Shown: positions 11,935 through 24,190, counted from the first letter of the stretch. The stretch: 64,000 bases of DNA from Epiperipatus broadwayi (GCA_028023455.1 JAQFVV010006274.1:1362001-1426000); one strand, 5' to 3'. Notes: generated from the letters alone by a model not told the origin. Numbers and translations are program-made.

Positions 11935-13600
11935 TATACACATTTATAAAAATAATTATAAATGATAAACAAGTTCTTAATAATATTTTTATAAAACATG
12001 TATTTAGTTTAGGAAAATGTGCTATGCAAACTCTTAACATATTTTTACATAACCCAACTTTTAAATGTCAATTTCAATCAGCTAATTTAATGAATATTGT
12101 TGGATATATATCAAATGAAATGTGGAGAAATAATTTACCGACTTATTTCATGATATGTAATATAAATATATATATTAACCTAGTTGACGAAGCCTTATTC
12201 ACAAATATCACTAGGCACTAGATACAAACACATAATACAAATCGGTTAAATTCAATATACTGATGTGACTCTACTTATGATTGAGTTAAGTTTCAAAATA
12301 GGCCAATAGGCACATTACCAAACTGTTGCTGTTGGGTGGGATCCATTAAAAGTGGCTAAAGGCAGCTCTTGGCACCTAACAAGGCACATGCATCTAAATG
12401 GAATATTCAATTTAAAAAACTGACTTGTAATTTATACAAATTAGGAAGATGTGATAACTATTAGAGTTATTATAATTAGATATATGACCTGTTAAAAATT
12501 TGTATTAGGAAATAAAAATAACATGTATTAATATTTGTATTTAGTTAATATAAGAAATAATTTTTTATTGAAATATGTAGGTATTTATTTTAATATTTGT
12601 GACTTTTTTAAAATCGACTACCTCAGATAACTATGATCATAAAATGGATTTGTATTTACAAATGTAGTATTTATTAACAAACAAACCAATTATTATTTGA
12701 TTTTCATCTTTAGTTAGATTTTTAATAACTTTTTTATGATTCATAGACTTATTTTAAATAGAAAAGAAAGATTGTAGCTGTATATTTGTGTTGGTGGTTG
12801 TTACAGGACTTGCATTGGAAATTTGATTTTAGGATTAATATCTAATATTAAATTTGCTTTTTTCAGATACCCATAACAATGTTTTAGAACATTTACATGT
12901 ATAACTTTGGAACTTGTTCTTAAATTATATAGCTTCTGACTTCTTTATTAATTTTCCTTTTAACAACATTGTCCATCAATTGTTTTATTTTACTATATAA
13001 AATAGTATGTATAAGAATTTCATCACTCACATAATTTATTTCTTATATTAAATAAACACAGATATTAATACAAAAAATGGCAACTGTTATTTTGTTTTCC
13101 AAATATACTAGTTTTTAACAAGAATAAGTTTCTGCATATATATATCTCTTATAGTTATCACACTTTTCTAAATGTTGTTTGTATAAATTACAAGTTGTTA
13201 ATTTTTGAATTTGAAAATTCCATTTTTAGATAGATGCATGCACTCTGTCAGATGCTGATAACTGCATTTAGACACTTCTTGGGCTGTTGGCATGTAGACT
13301 TTGAAGGCACTGCTCCACAAGATTTTCACAAGGCAGGAGAAGGCGTGCAACTAAAAATTTGGACTTGTGGAAGTGTTGCAAAAAATAATTTTTACTTCAT
13401 GGCAGTCTTCTCATAAGTTCGAATGTTTGTAAATAGAGTGGTGTCTGTACAGTGTGATTGTATAGTTGACAAATTTGTTAAAAGAATGTGTCAAATGATT
13501 TTTGACTTACACGAATATGAATTTTTATTCATAGTAGGAAATTTATAAAAAAAAGTTAAAAAGGGGCAATTTTCCAAATTTTTTTCAGGACCCCCACTTT
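11935..13600. other. hAT 5' flank, mostly unassigned
   Basis: AT-rich sequence lies between the transposase start and the right-hand hAT end. A GC-richer island (13228-13415) is open in one frame (HFLGCWHVDFEGTAPQDF...) but matches nothing I know. It may be hAT untranslated sequence or a fragment of another element. Confidence 0.4.
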
Positions 13601-13939
13601 AAGAGCCACCGTGTTAATCTATACATGGTAATGCATCTTCTGATCATCCACACCACTCGAGACCACTCATAGATCTTACGGCCTATAAACTGTTTAAACA
13701 CTAAGATGTTGAAGTGCACCCTTACCCCAACATCTCTAGCATGTTGACCATTATTAGTGACAAGTATGCGACACTCTCTATAGACATTACTCTTGACTTG
13801 TACAGCATATGATATGGTTTCTGTAGTTATAATGATGAAAAGTGTATTAGAACGGTTTTTTTTTTTTTAGTTAAATGTATTATAATTTATGTGAGTTAGT
13901 AAAAATTGTAATGAATTCTCAAATGCCTCTACTTTCATT

Positions 13940-14416
13940 GTCAGGGGTCACAATTCACTAAATGAGGAGTGTAAATCACGATTCGGCAAAGTTCATGATC
14001 AAGTCGCACACTTTTTGATACTTTTTCGAGATCAAAACAGTTAAATGGCAGACGATTGTTCGGCATTGTATTTTTTAGATTTATCTGCTACAGAAGCAGA
14101 TGCGGTGGCCTTCCTTCAACCAAAAAAAAATATTTTACCCACCCAGAAAAACACTTTGTGGTGGTTTAATGAAATTAAGGTGTTGTAAATGGAATGTCAA
14201 TCGCGTCAATGTCGCCATAGGTGTTCCATTCGCTCATGGAACGGGGTTTGAGGGCTGCCGAATCACTTTTTCATGAACAGTACAGCTAATTTATTATTTA
14301 AGCCTGTATCAGCTTACAGTGAAGCTTATTAGAGCTGAGTTGGAAATGTGTCAAAATGCCGTAAGGAATATGATGACAGGTCTTAGAGAAGTCTGTCGAG
14401 AAAGCCTTGTTTCTCA
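13940..14416 (+). pseudogene. Merlin-like (IS1595/ISXO2-type) transposase N-terminus, truncated
   Basis: From ATG at 14045 the frame reads MADDCSALYFLDLSATEADA, then FLQPKKNILPTQK. After frame changes it continues as CHRCSIRSWNGV and ELEMCQNAVRNMMTGLREVC (about 14337-14396). An N-terminal zinc-ribbon region of the kind that recodes Cys-rich RCxxxxC, followed by ELEMSQN...LREVC, is what animal proteins annotated with a DDE_Tnp_IS1595 domain show before their catalytic domain. The catalytic half is absent: the match stops at the homopolymer tract starting near 14417. A frameshift and internal stops make it nonfunctional. Assignment rests on remembered family features and is moderately sure. Confidence 0.55.
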
Positions 14417-14650
14417 AAAAAAAAAAAGTTTATTCAAAAACAATAAAAAAGTTTGGAGAGGGGGGAAGTTTCTTAAAAAAAAAAAAAAAAAGACGGGGGG
14501 GGGGGTGTTTTTTTTTTTTTAAAAAAAGACAGAATGTTTTAAAAAGCCAAAACAAAAAAAAAACATTTTTTTTATTTTTAAGAAATATACATAAAATCGA
14601 AAAAAAAAATCAAACAAATCCAAAAATTAAAAACAAATCAACAAAATAAA
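14417..14650. repeat. Mixed homopolymer tract (poly-A, poly-G, poly-T)
   Basis: Runs of A (up to about 17), G (9-10) and T (12) alternate over about 230 bp and abruptly interrupt the Merlin-like coding region. It may be real low-complexity DNA. It also resembles a consensus built from poor long reads. Confidence 0.8.
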
Positions 14651-14857
14651 AACAGCCCAGTAATGTTATATCTGTTTTTCACTAGCAACAGTGCCATCAA
14701 GTGGTATGGATGATTAGACGATGTATTACCTTATAAATCTTACAATTTACTCTATAAAATAAATATGAAATTATATGTATATGATTTTAGTAGGTTTTTC
14801 ATTTATTACAATATATAATTAATATTTTATTTATTCTTCTTGCCTTATTTTTTAATA

Positions 14858-15892
14858 CACCTGGGTCAGTTTTTACGAGGACTTATTTAACACGATTTTG
14901 AAGTTACGCGATTTTGAAATTCACCGGAAGTCAAACTCTGATAATGTGCTATTACTTTAAATAATAAATTTCGCACACTTACATTATATTGAAAGTAATA
15001 GCACATTATTGGAATTCGATTTTCATCTTAGTAATTTCAATATTTTCAGTGCTTTATAATAGTAAGATTTTATGCAATAATGAAATTAAAATCATGATTT
15101 CCACGTTTTATGTATACACACATTAAATTTTACAAGATTATAATGTAAATTTGTTCAAACATTGTGCGTGTTAATTTTGCATTTTAAATCACATTCTGTT
15201 TTTGCTTTTTAAAAAAGATCGTAATCAATTATTAATCATTTAGGGTCCGCAAGTTTATTTTTAAAAGGTGAGTAATAGCAGTGAAACGAAATTTGATTTT
15301 TAAACGGAATTGAAAATTAAAGACAAAAATAAGAATTTAATTTTTAATTGTTAGTTTTAATTAAATTTTTCCCAGCAGTGGTGAATAAATGTCTTTTTAC
15401 TATCGTAAGTCTAAGTTCATAAACAATTAATAAAATCATCATCTCATAGATTAATTACTAATTACGTTGTCACCAGAAATCCATTGACTCAACATGAGTG
15501 TGAAGTTAGCGCTAGTTGTATTTCCTCAGTTTGCAAACGAACTTGTGTTTTTGGCAAATATCGATAATAATTAAAACGTGTATAAAAAAAATGTAAATTA
15601 TGCATAAAAATATATTATTTTGAATAAAATTAAATATTATATTTAAAAAAAGTTTGTCTTGTATCAATTTTTTTCAAATTTGAAAATTTTTATTAGTCAT
15701 ATTTTATTTCCTTATTTTTTTTTTTGTGTGAATTTTAAAGTTTTTACGTTGATGCTTTGCTTTTATGCGAATTTTGAAAAATCACAGATTGCATCCCCCC
15801 CTTTTCAATGTAAGTTACGTCTATTTTTGCGCGATTTCCTTTGCGTGTGTTTTCTGAGGAACCTATCTATTGCGTAAAACGAGACCCAGGTG
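14858..15892. mobile_element. Tigger/pogo-like non-autonomous TIR element (copy 3)
   Basis: The left end CACCTGGGTCAGTTTTTACG and right end TGCGTAAAACGAGACCCAGG pair as inverted repeats flanked by TA. The subterminal region has ATTTAACACGATTTTGAAG on the left and GAGGAACCTATCTATTG on the right. The interior aligns with copy 2 over most of its length, with one extra inserted stretch (about 14930-15360). There is no transposase frame. Confidence 0.8.
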
Positions 15893-15894
15893 TA

Positions 15895-17465
15895 CAAGAA
15901 AATAAAAGAAACAAATATGATCATATTTGGAAATTGTTCCTATTGTAATCAGATCCATTTGCAGCCACAAATGATTTTAATATAAGTTGCACATTTTATT
16001 ATTGCTACTTAGTTAATTATATTTGAATATTTGAAAAGATCATGGTATACGATCAATCTATCTGCCTCTCATGCTCCTTATCTGAAATTCCAAATGAAAG
16101 TTGGGATTTTGTAAAGTTCTGAATATGTTTTTTTTTTTTTTAGGTAAAATAATTCAGCAATTATTCAATTATTGGTCTGAAAAGACTTAAAAGATGGTCT
16201 TAATTAGGGGGTAAAACAAGAGAAAAAACTGTTAAGATCATCTATTATTTGACTATCCTATTGAGTATTGTTTTTTCCTTCACTCTTTTTTATAAAGAGA
16301 TGCCAATTTTTTTTTAAAGACTGTTTTATCATATACTTTTAATCCACTAAACATCACATGATTACCATTCCCCATGTTCGCACAAGCTTTTAAAACAAAG
16401 GCAAAACTCTCTATATAGTAGTGCCATTCAGTGCAAGTCAGACTAATCAATGGATACAGGAAGGTTTTTTCATAAAATCCCTATCTAGTATCTTCTTATC
16501 CAATATCGCCAGACTAGTTTCTAGCTTGTAGCTTTCTTCAGTGAGAAGACTTGGATTTGAAAGCACTGCACCTAGATCTTAGGATACAATGCAATCCTCT
16601 AGCAAAATTTTTAACTATTGTGCTGCAAAAAAGCCCAAACAGAAGTTTCTTTTTTTTTAATTCATAATCTTATATTATTTATGTGACATTATTTACAATT
16701 AAAAAACCAATGTTTAACACTATACTGTTGTAACCATAAGGACCTGCTATTTATTAACAGAGTAAGAGTTGCCAAATTATAGAACTGTATGTACATTAGA
16801 GTATCATAACTGTACAATTACTTTGGAAAAAAAAACTTCTAGTATATTAAAAAAAAAGTCTAATGCATTCTTTGTTTGCAGCTTGTAATCAATATTTAAG
16901 GTTTTTTATATGTACCGTGCAGATCTAAATAAACAACACTTTATATACAAATATGGTAGATATGACATTATTTTGACCAGGATTAGTTATTAAGTGCAGC
17001 AACCATTTTCTTTGAAATGACTTAGAAAATTTTCAATAGTGCAATACTCATGAAGACAAAGATACAAACTGTTTAAATGAATACTAAAAGTATGAATCTT
17101 TTTCAATTTATTGTATTGCAGTTTCACTATACAAAATTTAATATTAACTGCATGAAGTTATACTCATATTTTTTAAATGCAAATATATGTAGCTAATAGT
17201 CATGATTTATTTGAAATTAGCATTCATAAAGATTTTAATCCAAAATTAATTGACTAAATACTTAGCTAATATTTACACTTGCACATTGTAAAATTAAATA
17301 TTAATAATATATGATTAAAATTTATTTTTAGTTTTATGCTGAATAACATTTTAGTTTTTTGTTTATATATTTTATATAAACAAATTATGAGATGTTTTAA
17401 AATCAAGCAAGTAGATTAAGTGTTAGTTAAAATTTAGATTTAGTAATTTTTGATCATATAAATTT
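15895..17465. other. Unassigned AT-rich stretch
   Basis: No coding, RNA or repeat family is confidently identified. The patch at 16380-16620 is slightly more GC-rich but featureless in translation. 17160-17340 weakly resembles the left part of the dispersed repeat that follows. Confidence 0.45.
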
Positions 17466-17469
17466 TATT

Positions 17470-19250
17470 ATTACTTGCATAATCTGTGAAATCAATTCTT
17501 ATACTCTAAATAATAATTATGATAAGTAAATTACAATAGGATGATCATAATTTTTGCCACAAGCCAAGTAATATTCATAAGAATTTTAATCCATAAAAGT
17601 ACATTTTTTAAACTACTGTACACATTTTAAAATTTAATACTGTATTAATATGTTTGGCTGTTGTGTGACATCAAAATAGGATTTGGATTATTTATTATGT
17701 TGAATGAAACACTTTTTTATTATTATTTTATAATCATTAGCCATTCCAAATTGCAGCATCATGCTTTTTACATTTCAGTATTTCTGACATTTTTTTTTGT
17801 CTCACACATAAACGTAAAATATATGATAAAATATAGTTATTTCTTTTCAGACAATAATAAATTTGACTTCATTTGATAGATATTTTTGTTTACTACTGAA
17901 ATAAATTTTAAATGTTCATATTTTGTTTTTGTAAATATTAAAAAAATAAGAATGTAATTAAAACAAAGACTTTACACATCATCATTTCTAGAAAGATTAT
18001 TTTCAGTTTATAAATATATGATAAAATGATTATTACTTACCTGAAAGTAATAAATTTGACTTTATTTGATAGATATTTTTGTTTACTACTGAAATACCTT
18101 TCAAATGTTCACATTTTGCTTATGTAAATATTAAAAAAATGAGATCGCAAACAAAACAAAGGCTTTATATGTCATCATTTCTAGAGATTATTTTCAGTTT
18201 GTAAAATCAACGAAATATTTCTTATTTCTGATTATTTTTAAAAATGTGAATGAATATTTATTTATTTCTCTTATATCTAACAATTGTGCTTTAAAAGTTT
18301 AATTTTTTTGAATATTTATTGCAAAATTACGATATTTTCTTACTGTAAATATAACATAGATTGTTTACATGAAAGGTAGTCTTCTAATTTGTTTCAGGCC
18401 ATATTTACATTACCTGCTAATGAAATATTCTATTTCAAGTCAAAATAAGATATTACTAATTTATATTTCTTGATATCTAATAAATATAGTGCAAATTATT
18501 ATAAAAAAATATCTAAAACCGTAATAAATTTGCAAATAAACATGTTTTTGCATCCTTGGAAATTACAATATCGTAAAACACCAAACGTTTTACAGCCTTG
18601 GCAACAGACAATTGCTGAACATGTCAGGGCAGGGCTTATATCTATTGTAAAGGAATTTTGAATTTCCCACCTTTTAGCAAATTTTCAGAAAAAAATTTAT
18701 TATAATAAAATATACCATTTCACACGCATTTTAACATATAATACTTACAAAAAAATTCACTAGGGGGCGAATTGGCCAAAAGACGAAATAATTCAGTTCA
18801 ACCACTCGTAAAGTTTATGATGAAAATTTTTTCTTTGGATATGTCATTAATGAAATATTGATTGTCTTACAAGATCTCTGAATAAAAAGTAAATATAATA
18901 CTGAGCTACACATTCATTCTTCATATTTTAATTTTATTTAAGTTTATAATCAAAATATTGTATACAACTCTGCAATATTTTATATTGTATTGTGTATTAT
19001 GAATAAACTTTGTACTTTATAAATTTAGCTTAGAAAATTTTTTTGCTTTTGGATGACATAGCTTTAATAATTATCAATCTTACAACTTGGCCATAAAAAA
19101 AAAAAAAAATCTTAATTTTTTTTTTAACATCTTTAGAGTAAAAACAATCGATTGTAAATCAAATTAGTGGCTACAAATTGATGATTATTGCTATTGTGAA
19201 TTCTTGCATATAGGGCAAGTGCTAAGAGGAGTACAGGTGTATTTATATAA
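17470..19250 (+). repeat. Dispersed repeat A, copy 1 (interrupted)
   Basis: The outer parts (about 17510-17720 and 18825-19250) match 43800-44000 and 44040-44450. Examples are TTGGATATGTCATTAATGAA, TGTGAATTCTTGCATA and AAATTGATGAT blocks. Between them, 17721-18824 has no counterpart in the second copy, so it is an insertion here or a deletion there. No coding potential is seen. Confidence 0.75.
17846..18205 (+). repeat. Tandem duplication, about 190 bp period
   Basis: Two diverged copies share TTTGATAGATATTTTTGTTT, ACTACTGAAAT, GTAAATATTAAAAAAAT and CATCATTTCTAGA in order. Part of this unit also occurs inverted at 40380-40460. Confidence 0.85.
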
Positions 19251-19419
19251 TGTCTAACTAAAAAAGTAAAAACTATTTTTTGATTTATTGATTGGTTTCA
19301 TTGTTTTATTAATTTGTTGTATTTTTTTTAAATCTTATTAATAATGAATTTACATATTTATATTTGTATGCACTAAAAAACGTTATTAATCTTTATGGTT
19401 ATTTAATAATTATTTTTAG

Positions 19420-19584
19420 ATCGATTGTTTAACTGTTCTGGTTCGATTTGCTGCTGTTTGTGGTAATGTTAGCAAGTTGGAAATTGTTAAACGTCACTGT
19501 TTGCGGCTTTTGTCAGCTCTGCTTTTAGACCCCATACCCAGTGATGAAGCAAGCATTTTAGATATTGATATGTTTGGATATCTG
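19420..19584 (+). CDS. Candidate internal exon of a large conserved host protein
   Basis: The 165 bp exon is bounded by a pyrimidine-rich TTATTTTTAG acceptor and a CTG|GTAAGA donor, and is open in one frame for exactly 55 codons (phase 0 to 0). The product begins IDCLTVLVRFAAVCGNVSKL and ends LDIDMFGYL. Its codon use is less AT-driven than its surroundings (CGG, CTG, CCC, GCT codons), and it is rich in leucine and alpha-helical in character. It joins in frame to the exon at 34449. I do not firmly recognise the protein. A UBR-type E3 ubiquitin ligase (UBR3-like helical C-terminal region) is a low-confidence guess. It could be any large helical-repeat protein. Confidence 0.65.
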
Positions 19585-19829
19585 GTAAGAATCAATTTAT
19601 TGATTGAATCATATAAAGGGTTTTATCTTTTTTTTTGTATGTGTGATAATTATGATTGATAATATACAGAATAGTTTATATGATTATTTTGAAATTATTT
19701 ACAATACTTTATAAAAAAAAAATACTATCAAATATCACGTTTTCATTTCTTATATTTATGTAAAAAAAGAAAGTATAATATAAATAAAATTTTGTTAAGG
19801 GTTTATAAACTTTAATTGAAAAATAAGTT

Positions 19830-20370
19830 AGTTGATTCCTAATTCCCTGCTGATAAACATCTTTTCAAAGATAATTTTCTGCAAATTACTATAGGTTGAG
19901 CTGCATTTTAAATCAGAAAGTAATGGGGTTTTAAAAAAAGAAGAATGTTTACCTTTTTTTTTTTTTTCTATTATAGTGATCTGATATGTATGTTGATAAG
20001 ATATTAAAATTGTTTTAGTGATTTTATTACCTATTGACATTTATTGATTTGCCTATAAAAATGCTGCACTGATATAAGAAATAAGTTTAATATATAAATC
20101 ATATTGTAAATATTAATTATTTAATACTTGTTTAAGTTTTTATCAACATAGTATAGACTATTTGTAATTAAATTGTAAAAAATATATTATTAAAATATCA
20201 CCTCATAGTTATTCTATTTAACAAAATCATTAATCTGCATGGCCACTTAACTAATTATGTCAGATCTAATGGCAGTCCACCTGTATTGTGTTACAGCAGA
20301 AACATTGCCATAGTATTTGTAAATTCATAGTATTTATAAATTTATAGTAATGTATAAATTCAGTATATAT
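19830..20370. other. Unassigned AT-rich intronic sequence
   Basis: No feature is recognised apart from short poly-T and poly-A runs. Confidence 0.5.
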
Positions 20371-20373
20371 AAT

Positions 20374-21005
20374 TAAATGTATGGATTGTGATAAAAGTAA
20401 TGTAAATATGACTTATATAGGAACAAGTAAGAATAAATTAAAAACTAGATTAAGGCAGCATTTATATAATAAAAAATCTGCTATATATATTCATAAAAAG
20501 GAATTTAAGCATGAAAATTTTGATATAAAACCATTGGAATGCATTAAAAATTTTAAAGAGAGAATAAAAAAAGAGGAAGTATATATAGATCAGTATAAAT
20601 CAGTATTAAATAGAATGTTAATAAATAGAGATAAAAAATAAGATAATATAGGGATAATATATATATAAAAAGGGGGGGGGTATAAAAAGAATATTAATGG
20701 GTAAAGATTTAGAGAATAGATAATAAATTTATATAAGAAGAGTATTAAATTATAAAGGTATTTTAAGAGAAATAATTAAAGATAGGGAAGGAGGTAAATA
20801 AATCTATTTGTAGATGATAATAATATTGTGGTTTTATTTGAATATTATACATTTGGAATGTATTAATATTTTATTTATATGTGTTATTATTTTTGTTTTT
20901 TATTTTTATTTATTTTATTTTTATTGTTATTTTTTTAAGGAAACTTGATAATGACTACAGAATGTAGTTGAAATGTTGTATGGAAGAGAAATAAAATTAT
21001 AGTTT
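20374..21005 (+). pseudogene. Penelope-like element 3' end with GIY-YIG domain (second family)
   Basis: The frame starting near 20378 reads MTYIGTSKNKLKTRLRQHL, then SAIYIHKKEFKHENF and YKSVLNRML before the stop at about 20641. This is the GIY-YIG nuclease fold of Penelope-like retroelements: a YIG motif, an Arg-rich helix RLRQH and a distal His/Asn-containing segment. The reverse transcriptase is missing, so the copy is 5'-truncated. About 300 bp downstream lies a hairpin motif: CTTGATAATGACTACA, GAA, then TGTAGTTGAAATGTTG (20944-20978). It has the same position and form as the motif near the 3' ends of the elements at 29-33 kb. The protein sequence and extreme AU-rich codon use differ from that pair, so this is another family. 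Confidence 0.7.
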
Positions 21006-21139
21006 GGAATAAAACAAGTTTTAAAAAGAAAAAGAAGGAATGTTGAATTTATATATTTATTATCATGGAGCTGTAATTTAAAAAGAAAAAGTGAAAAGTT
21101 GTGTATATATTAGTATTTAACTGCTTGAATCTAGAGGCG

Positions 21140-22450
21140 CCACATTGAATTTTTTTAAAAACTGACCTGAGACACAATGTTCATAATAACTTAAGTTTGA
21201 ATATTGTTAGAGCAAAAAACTTTACATTGATAGAAGCTAGAAAAACTAAGGAAAACAATAAGGCTAAGACAAATAGTGATTACCATTTAAAAAATAAGGG
21301 AAAAAATAAATTTCAACATTTGACATATAATTATTACTTTATTGTTTGTTCATAATTTTTAATTCATCATTAACTAAGTTTAAATGACATCTTCAGTAAT
21401 AATTTTTTTGTATTCCTCACAAAAGTATCTTTCAAACCATATTTAATATTTCTTACCTGAGATAATCCATAGCTTTAGAATCTCCAAAAGTATTTGCATA
21501 AGAATTCTTTATTTTTATCTTGTACCCCAAAAGTTGATAAATCTCAAAGGAGTCTATAAGAAAAAGATTCATCCTAATAAGAAATACAAATAAATCATTT
21601 CCAGAAGATGGATATCATAGCAATTGGCTTCTTGTCTATCTAAAACTAGAAATTGTAGGCTACTGTCTGTATCACTAATAAAATGAGTTTCATCTCTTCA
21701 TTTTATATTTTTTTGTGTACATCAGTGATGTTCATATTCTTTATGCACACCAGTGATGCTATCTTGTTATATTTATTGTATCACAATATTTGCATATAGT
21801 CCATTTGTTAGCTATAAACTTGAAAATAATGTGATGAAAGATGTGGTAAAACTAATGACTCCACAGCATGAGTATTAAGGTATAGGCAAGAATCAGAATT
21901 TTATTCTTTGCCTGCATATACAATTTTATGTGGTATATGCATAACCATTGCGACTACTACTACACAAACATCATTTGAAATCTCTATTTATTGGTTTTAA
22001 GTGTTTATATTTTCACATGGTACTATACCCGGTAAATTTTGTGAATGCTTTATCAATTGCAATCTTTCTGTATATTTGATTAGTTAGTTTTTAAAATTTA
22101 CATTGTAGTCCTCTATGTATGTACATCATTACTTTATATAAAACATGCAAGAGAAAACACACCATATAAACATAATAATAAATGATAAATTATTAAACCT
22201 TTTGAGAATCATTATTTTTATAAAATAATTTTGCCTCAAACTTGGATTAGAACACACAAAATTACTGTACATATGAATTCATATAAAATGTATAACATGA
22301 GCATAAATAAATATTATAGAATTTATATACACACACACCAATACAAATTAATAAAAATTAAATCATTTTCCAAATAATTAAAAAAAATTAAAATAATATT
22401 CAAACAATTAAAATTGTATACTTACGACACCGATATTCTGCAATTACATT
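21140..22450 (+). repeat. Dispersed repeat B, copy 1
   Basis: It matches 56744-57900 nearly throughout. Shared blocks include AAAACTAAGGAAAACAATAA, TTATCTTGTACCCCAA and TTATATTTATTGTATCACA, ending at CTCCAT(G/T)G(A/T)AGGCCTT. No protein is seen. Its class is unknown. Confidence 0.85.
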
Positions 22451-22593
22451 TAGACTCCATGGAAGGCCTTAATTGTGAATGATTAGCGTATTTTTTATCT
22501 GTTTTGTCTAACTCATGAGGCTGATAAAAGTTTTCTGTCTTTATCTTCTTTAAAGTGTTAAAACTTAAATCTTAAAACTAATACATGTATCGG

Positions 22594-22622
22594 CACACAC
22601 ACACACACACACATATATATAT
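22594..22622. repeat. (CA)n(TA)n microsatellite
   Basis: About nine CA units are followed by about five TA units. Confidence 0.9.
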
Positions 22623-22639
22623 ACGAGTAGAAATTATGA

Positions 22640-23270
22640 CTTGCAATTTATTACAGTGCGATTATATTTTTAAATCATTAATTTATTATAAATATATTTA
22701 TAATAAATTTTATCCCTCTATTGCATTGGCTTACTATTAGGCTTGAGGCATAAAAGTCTATTAGTTTGTTTACAGCTGTTTTTAAAATTTGAAAGTTTTG
22801 CTTTCTATTGTTAAACTTCTTAACTTAGCCATTTTATCTTAGTAAGACAAAAGGCAATCCTAATCATCATTCTTAGAAATTATCTTACATCACACATACC
22901 TGGTTTAATTTGTGTAGACAGTTTTAAAAATAAATTTGAAAGAGACCATATCAAGCTGCGATATTTCCTGAATAAATTAATTTTACTGGCGTCTTCTTTA
23001 AAGTAATAAACCTAAATCTTAAAAGTATAATTTGTTGATCGCTTGTGGTGTTGCAGTAATGAAGAGATCTAGGAAGAACCAAATTTAGCCTGAGCGGATG
23101 ACCATCCATCCAATACAGGAAGTTGGTAATTTTTTTAAAATTCTTAAAATATTGGTAAAAAAATCACTTAAATAAATGCTAACTGTAATATGCATTAATA
23201 TGTCTATTATTCAGATTTGTGATTTACTGTTATAACTCCAAAGCCAAATGTAAAATATTATATTTTTAAA
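22640..23270. other. Unassigned intronic sequence
   Basis: Nothing is recognised. The segment 22955-23080 echoes wording found in 22540-22580 (TCTTTAAAGT...CTAAATCTTAAAA), suggesting a diverged short duplication. Confidence 0.4.
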
Positions 23271-23369
23271 AATAAGTTAATTAGGTTTTTTATTTGTTGA
23301 TACTCCACGAAAGTGTTGAAAGTGATGTTCTCGCCATTTCACATTTAGCAATATACTTTTTAAATATAA

Positions 23370-24190
23370 TTTTTTAAAATTATAATACTGATTTTTGAGA
23401 TTTAGTATATACTGTTGAAAGACCTGAGTAATCTTGTGATAGAAGCATTTATCATTTGTTCTAATTATCGCTATGTATATATATTTAGGTTTTATGCCTT
23501 TTTTTAAAAAATGCCTTAACACACATTAATTTGATTATCATCACTATATATATTAGCGTTTTTGGTTTATTTTACTGATTTAGTATATAGCATTGATAGA
23601 CCGGACTGAGATTTTTAAAATATCATTTACGATTTTTTTTTTTTTTAAATGCCTTAACATAGGGTTAATCGTTTAAGATTTACTATTGCAATGTTTGGTT
23701 ATGACTATATATATAAATTAGCGTTTTTGGTTTATTTTAAAGTATTTTTTTAATTTTCAATGTTCACCTCTTTTTCTTCCCCCCCCCCCCCGCACTTTTT
23801 TTCCATAGTATAACCTTTGGCTATTTAATGTGACGTTACAACTCAATGTTTGATTTATAGCATTATAGTTTTTAAATATTGTTTTTTACAATTATAATGC
23901 TGATTTAGTATATAGTGTTGATAGACCGGACTGAGATTTTTAAAATAGTGTTTATTATTTTTCTAGTGATTGCTATATTTTAACGGGTTTTTGTAAATAT
24001 CATTTACGATTTTTTTTTAAAAATGCCTTAACATAGGGTTAATCATTTAAGATTTACTATTGCAATGTTTAATTATGACTATATATATAAATTAGCATTT
24101 TTGGTTTATTTTAAAGTATTTTTTAATTTTCAATGTTCACCTCTTTTTCTTTTCCCACACTTTTTTTTTTGATAGTAGCACCTTAGGCTA
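23370..24190 (+). repeat. Tandem repeat, three diverged copies, about 330 bp period
   Basis: Copies begin near 23385, 23576 and 23905. Shared blocks are GATTTAGTATATAGTGTTGA, AGACCGGACTGAGATTTTTA, AAATGCCTTAACATAGGGTT and AATTTTCAATGTTCACCTCT. A C-run (about 14) lies in one copy. It is noncoding. Confidence 0.85.

Larger units (their letters stand above)
7812..13613 (-). mobile_element. Candidate full-span hAT (Buster-type) transposon
   Basis: The hAT transposase at 9822-11911 sits near the middle of two hAT-like ends facing each other. The left end reads CATGTTTTCTTAAACTTTTT followed by GGTTTGTGACCCCC. The reverse complement of the right end reads CACGGTGGCTCTTAAAGTGG followed by GGGTCC. 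Similarity between the ends is partial, and I see no matching 8 bp target duplication (TTTTTGAG versus TTAATCTA). The boundaries are therefore provisional. If correct, the 5.8 kb length is long for a hAT and suggests internal insertions, such as the repeats at 8.7-9.6 kb. Confidence 0.45.

Noticed and set aside
23370-24190. CRISPR-like array
   Set aside because: The units are over 300 bp, diverged and without regular spacers, and the genome is eukaryotic. It is ordinary tandem duplication.
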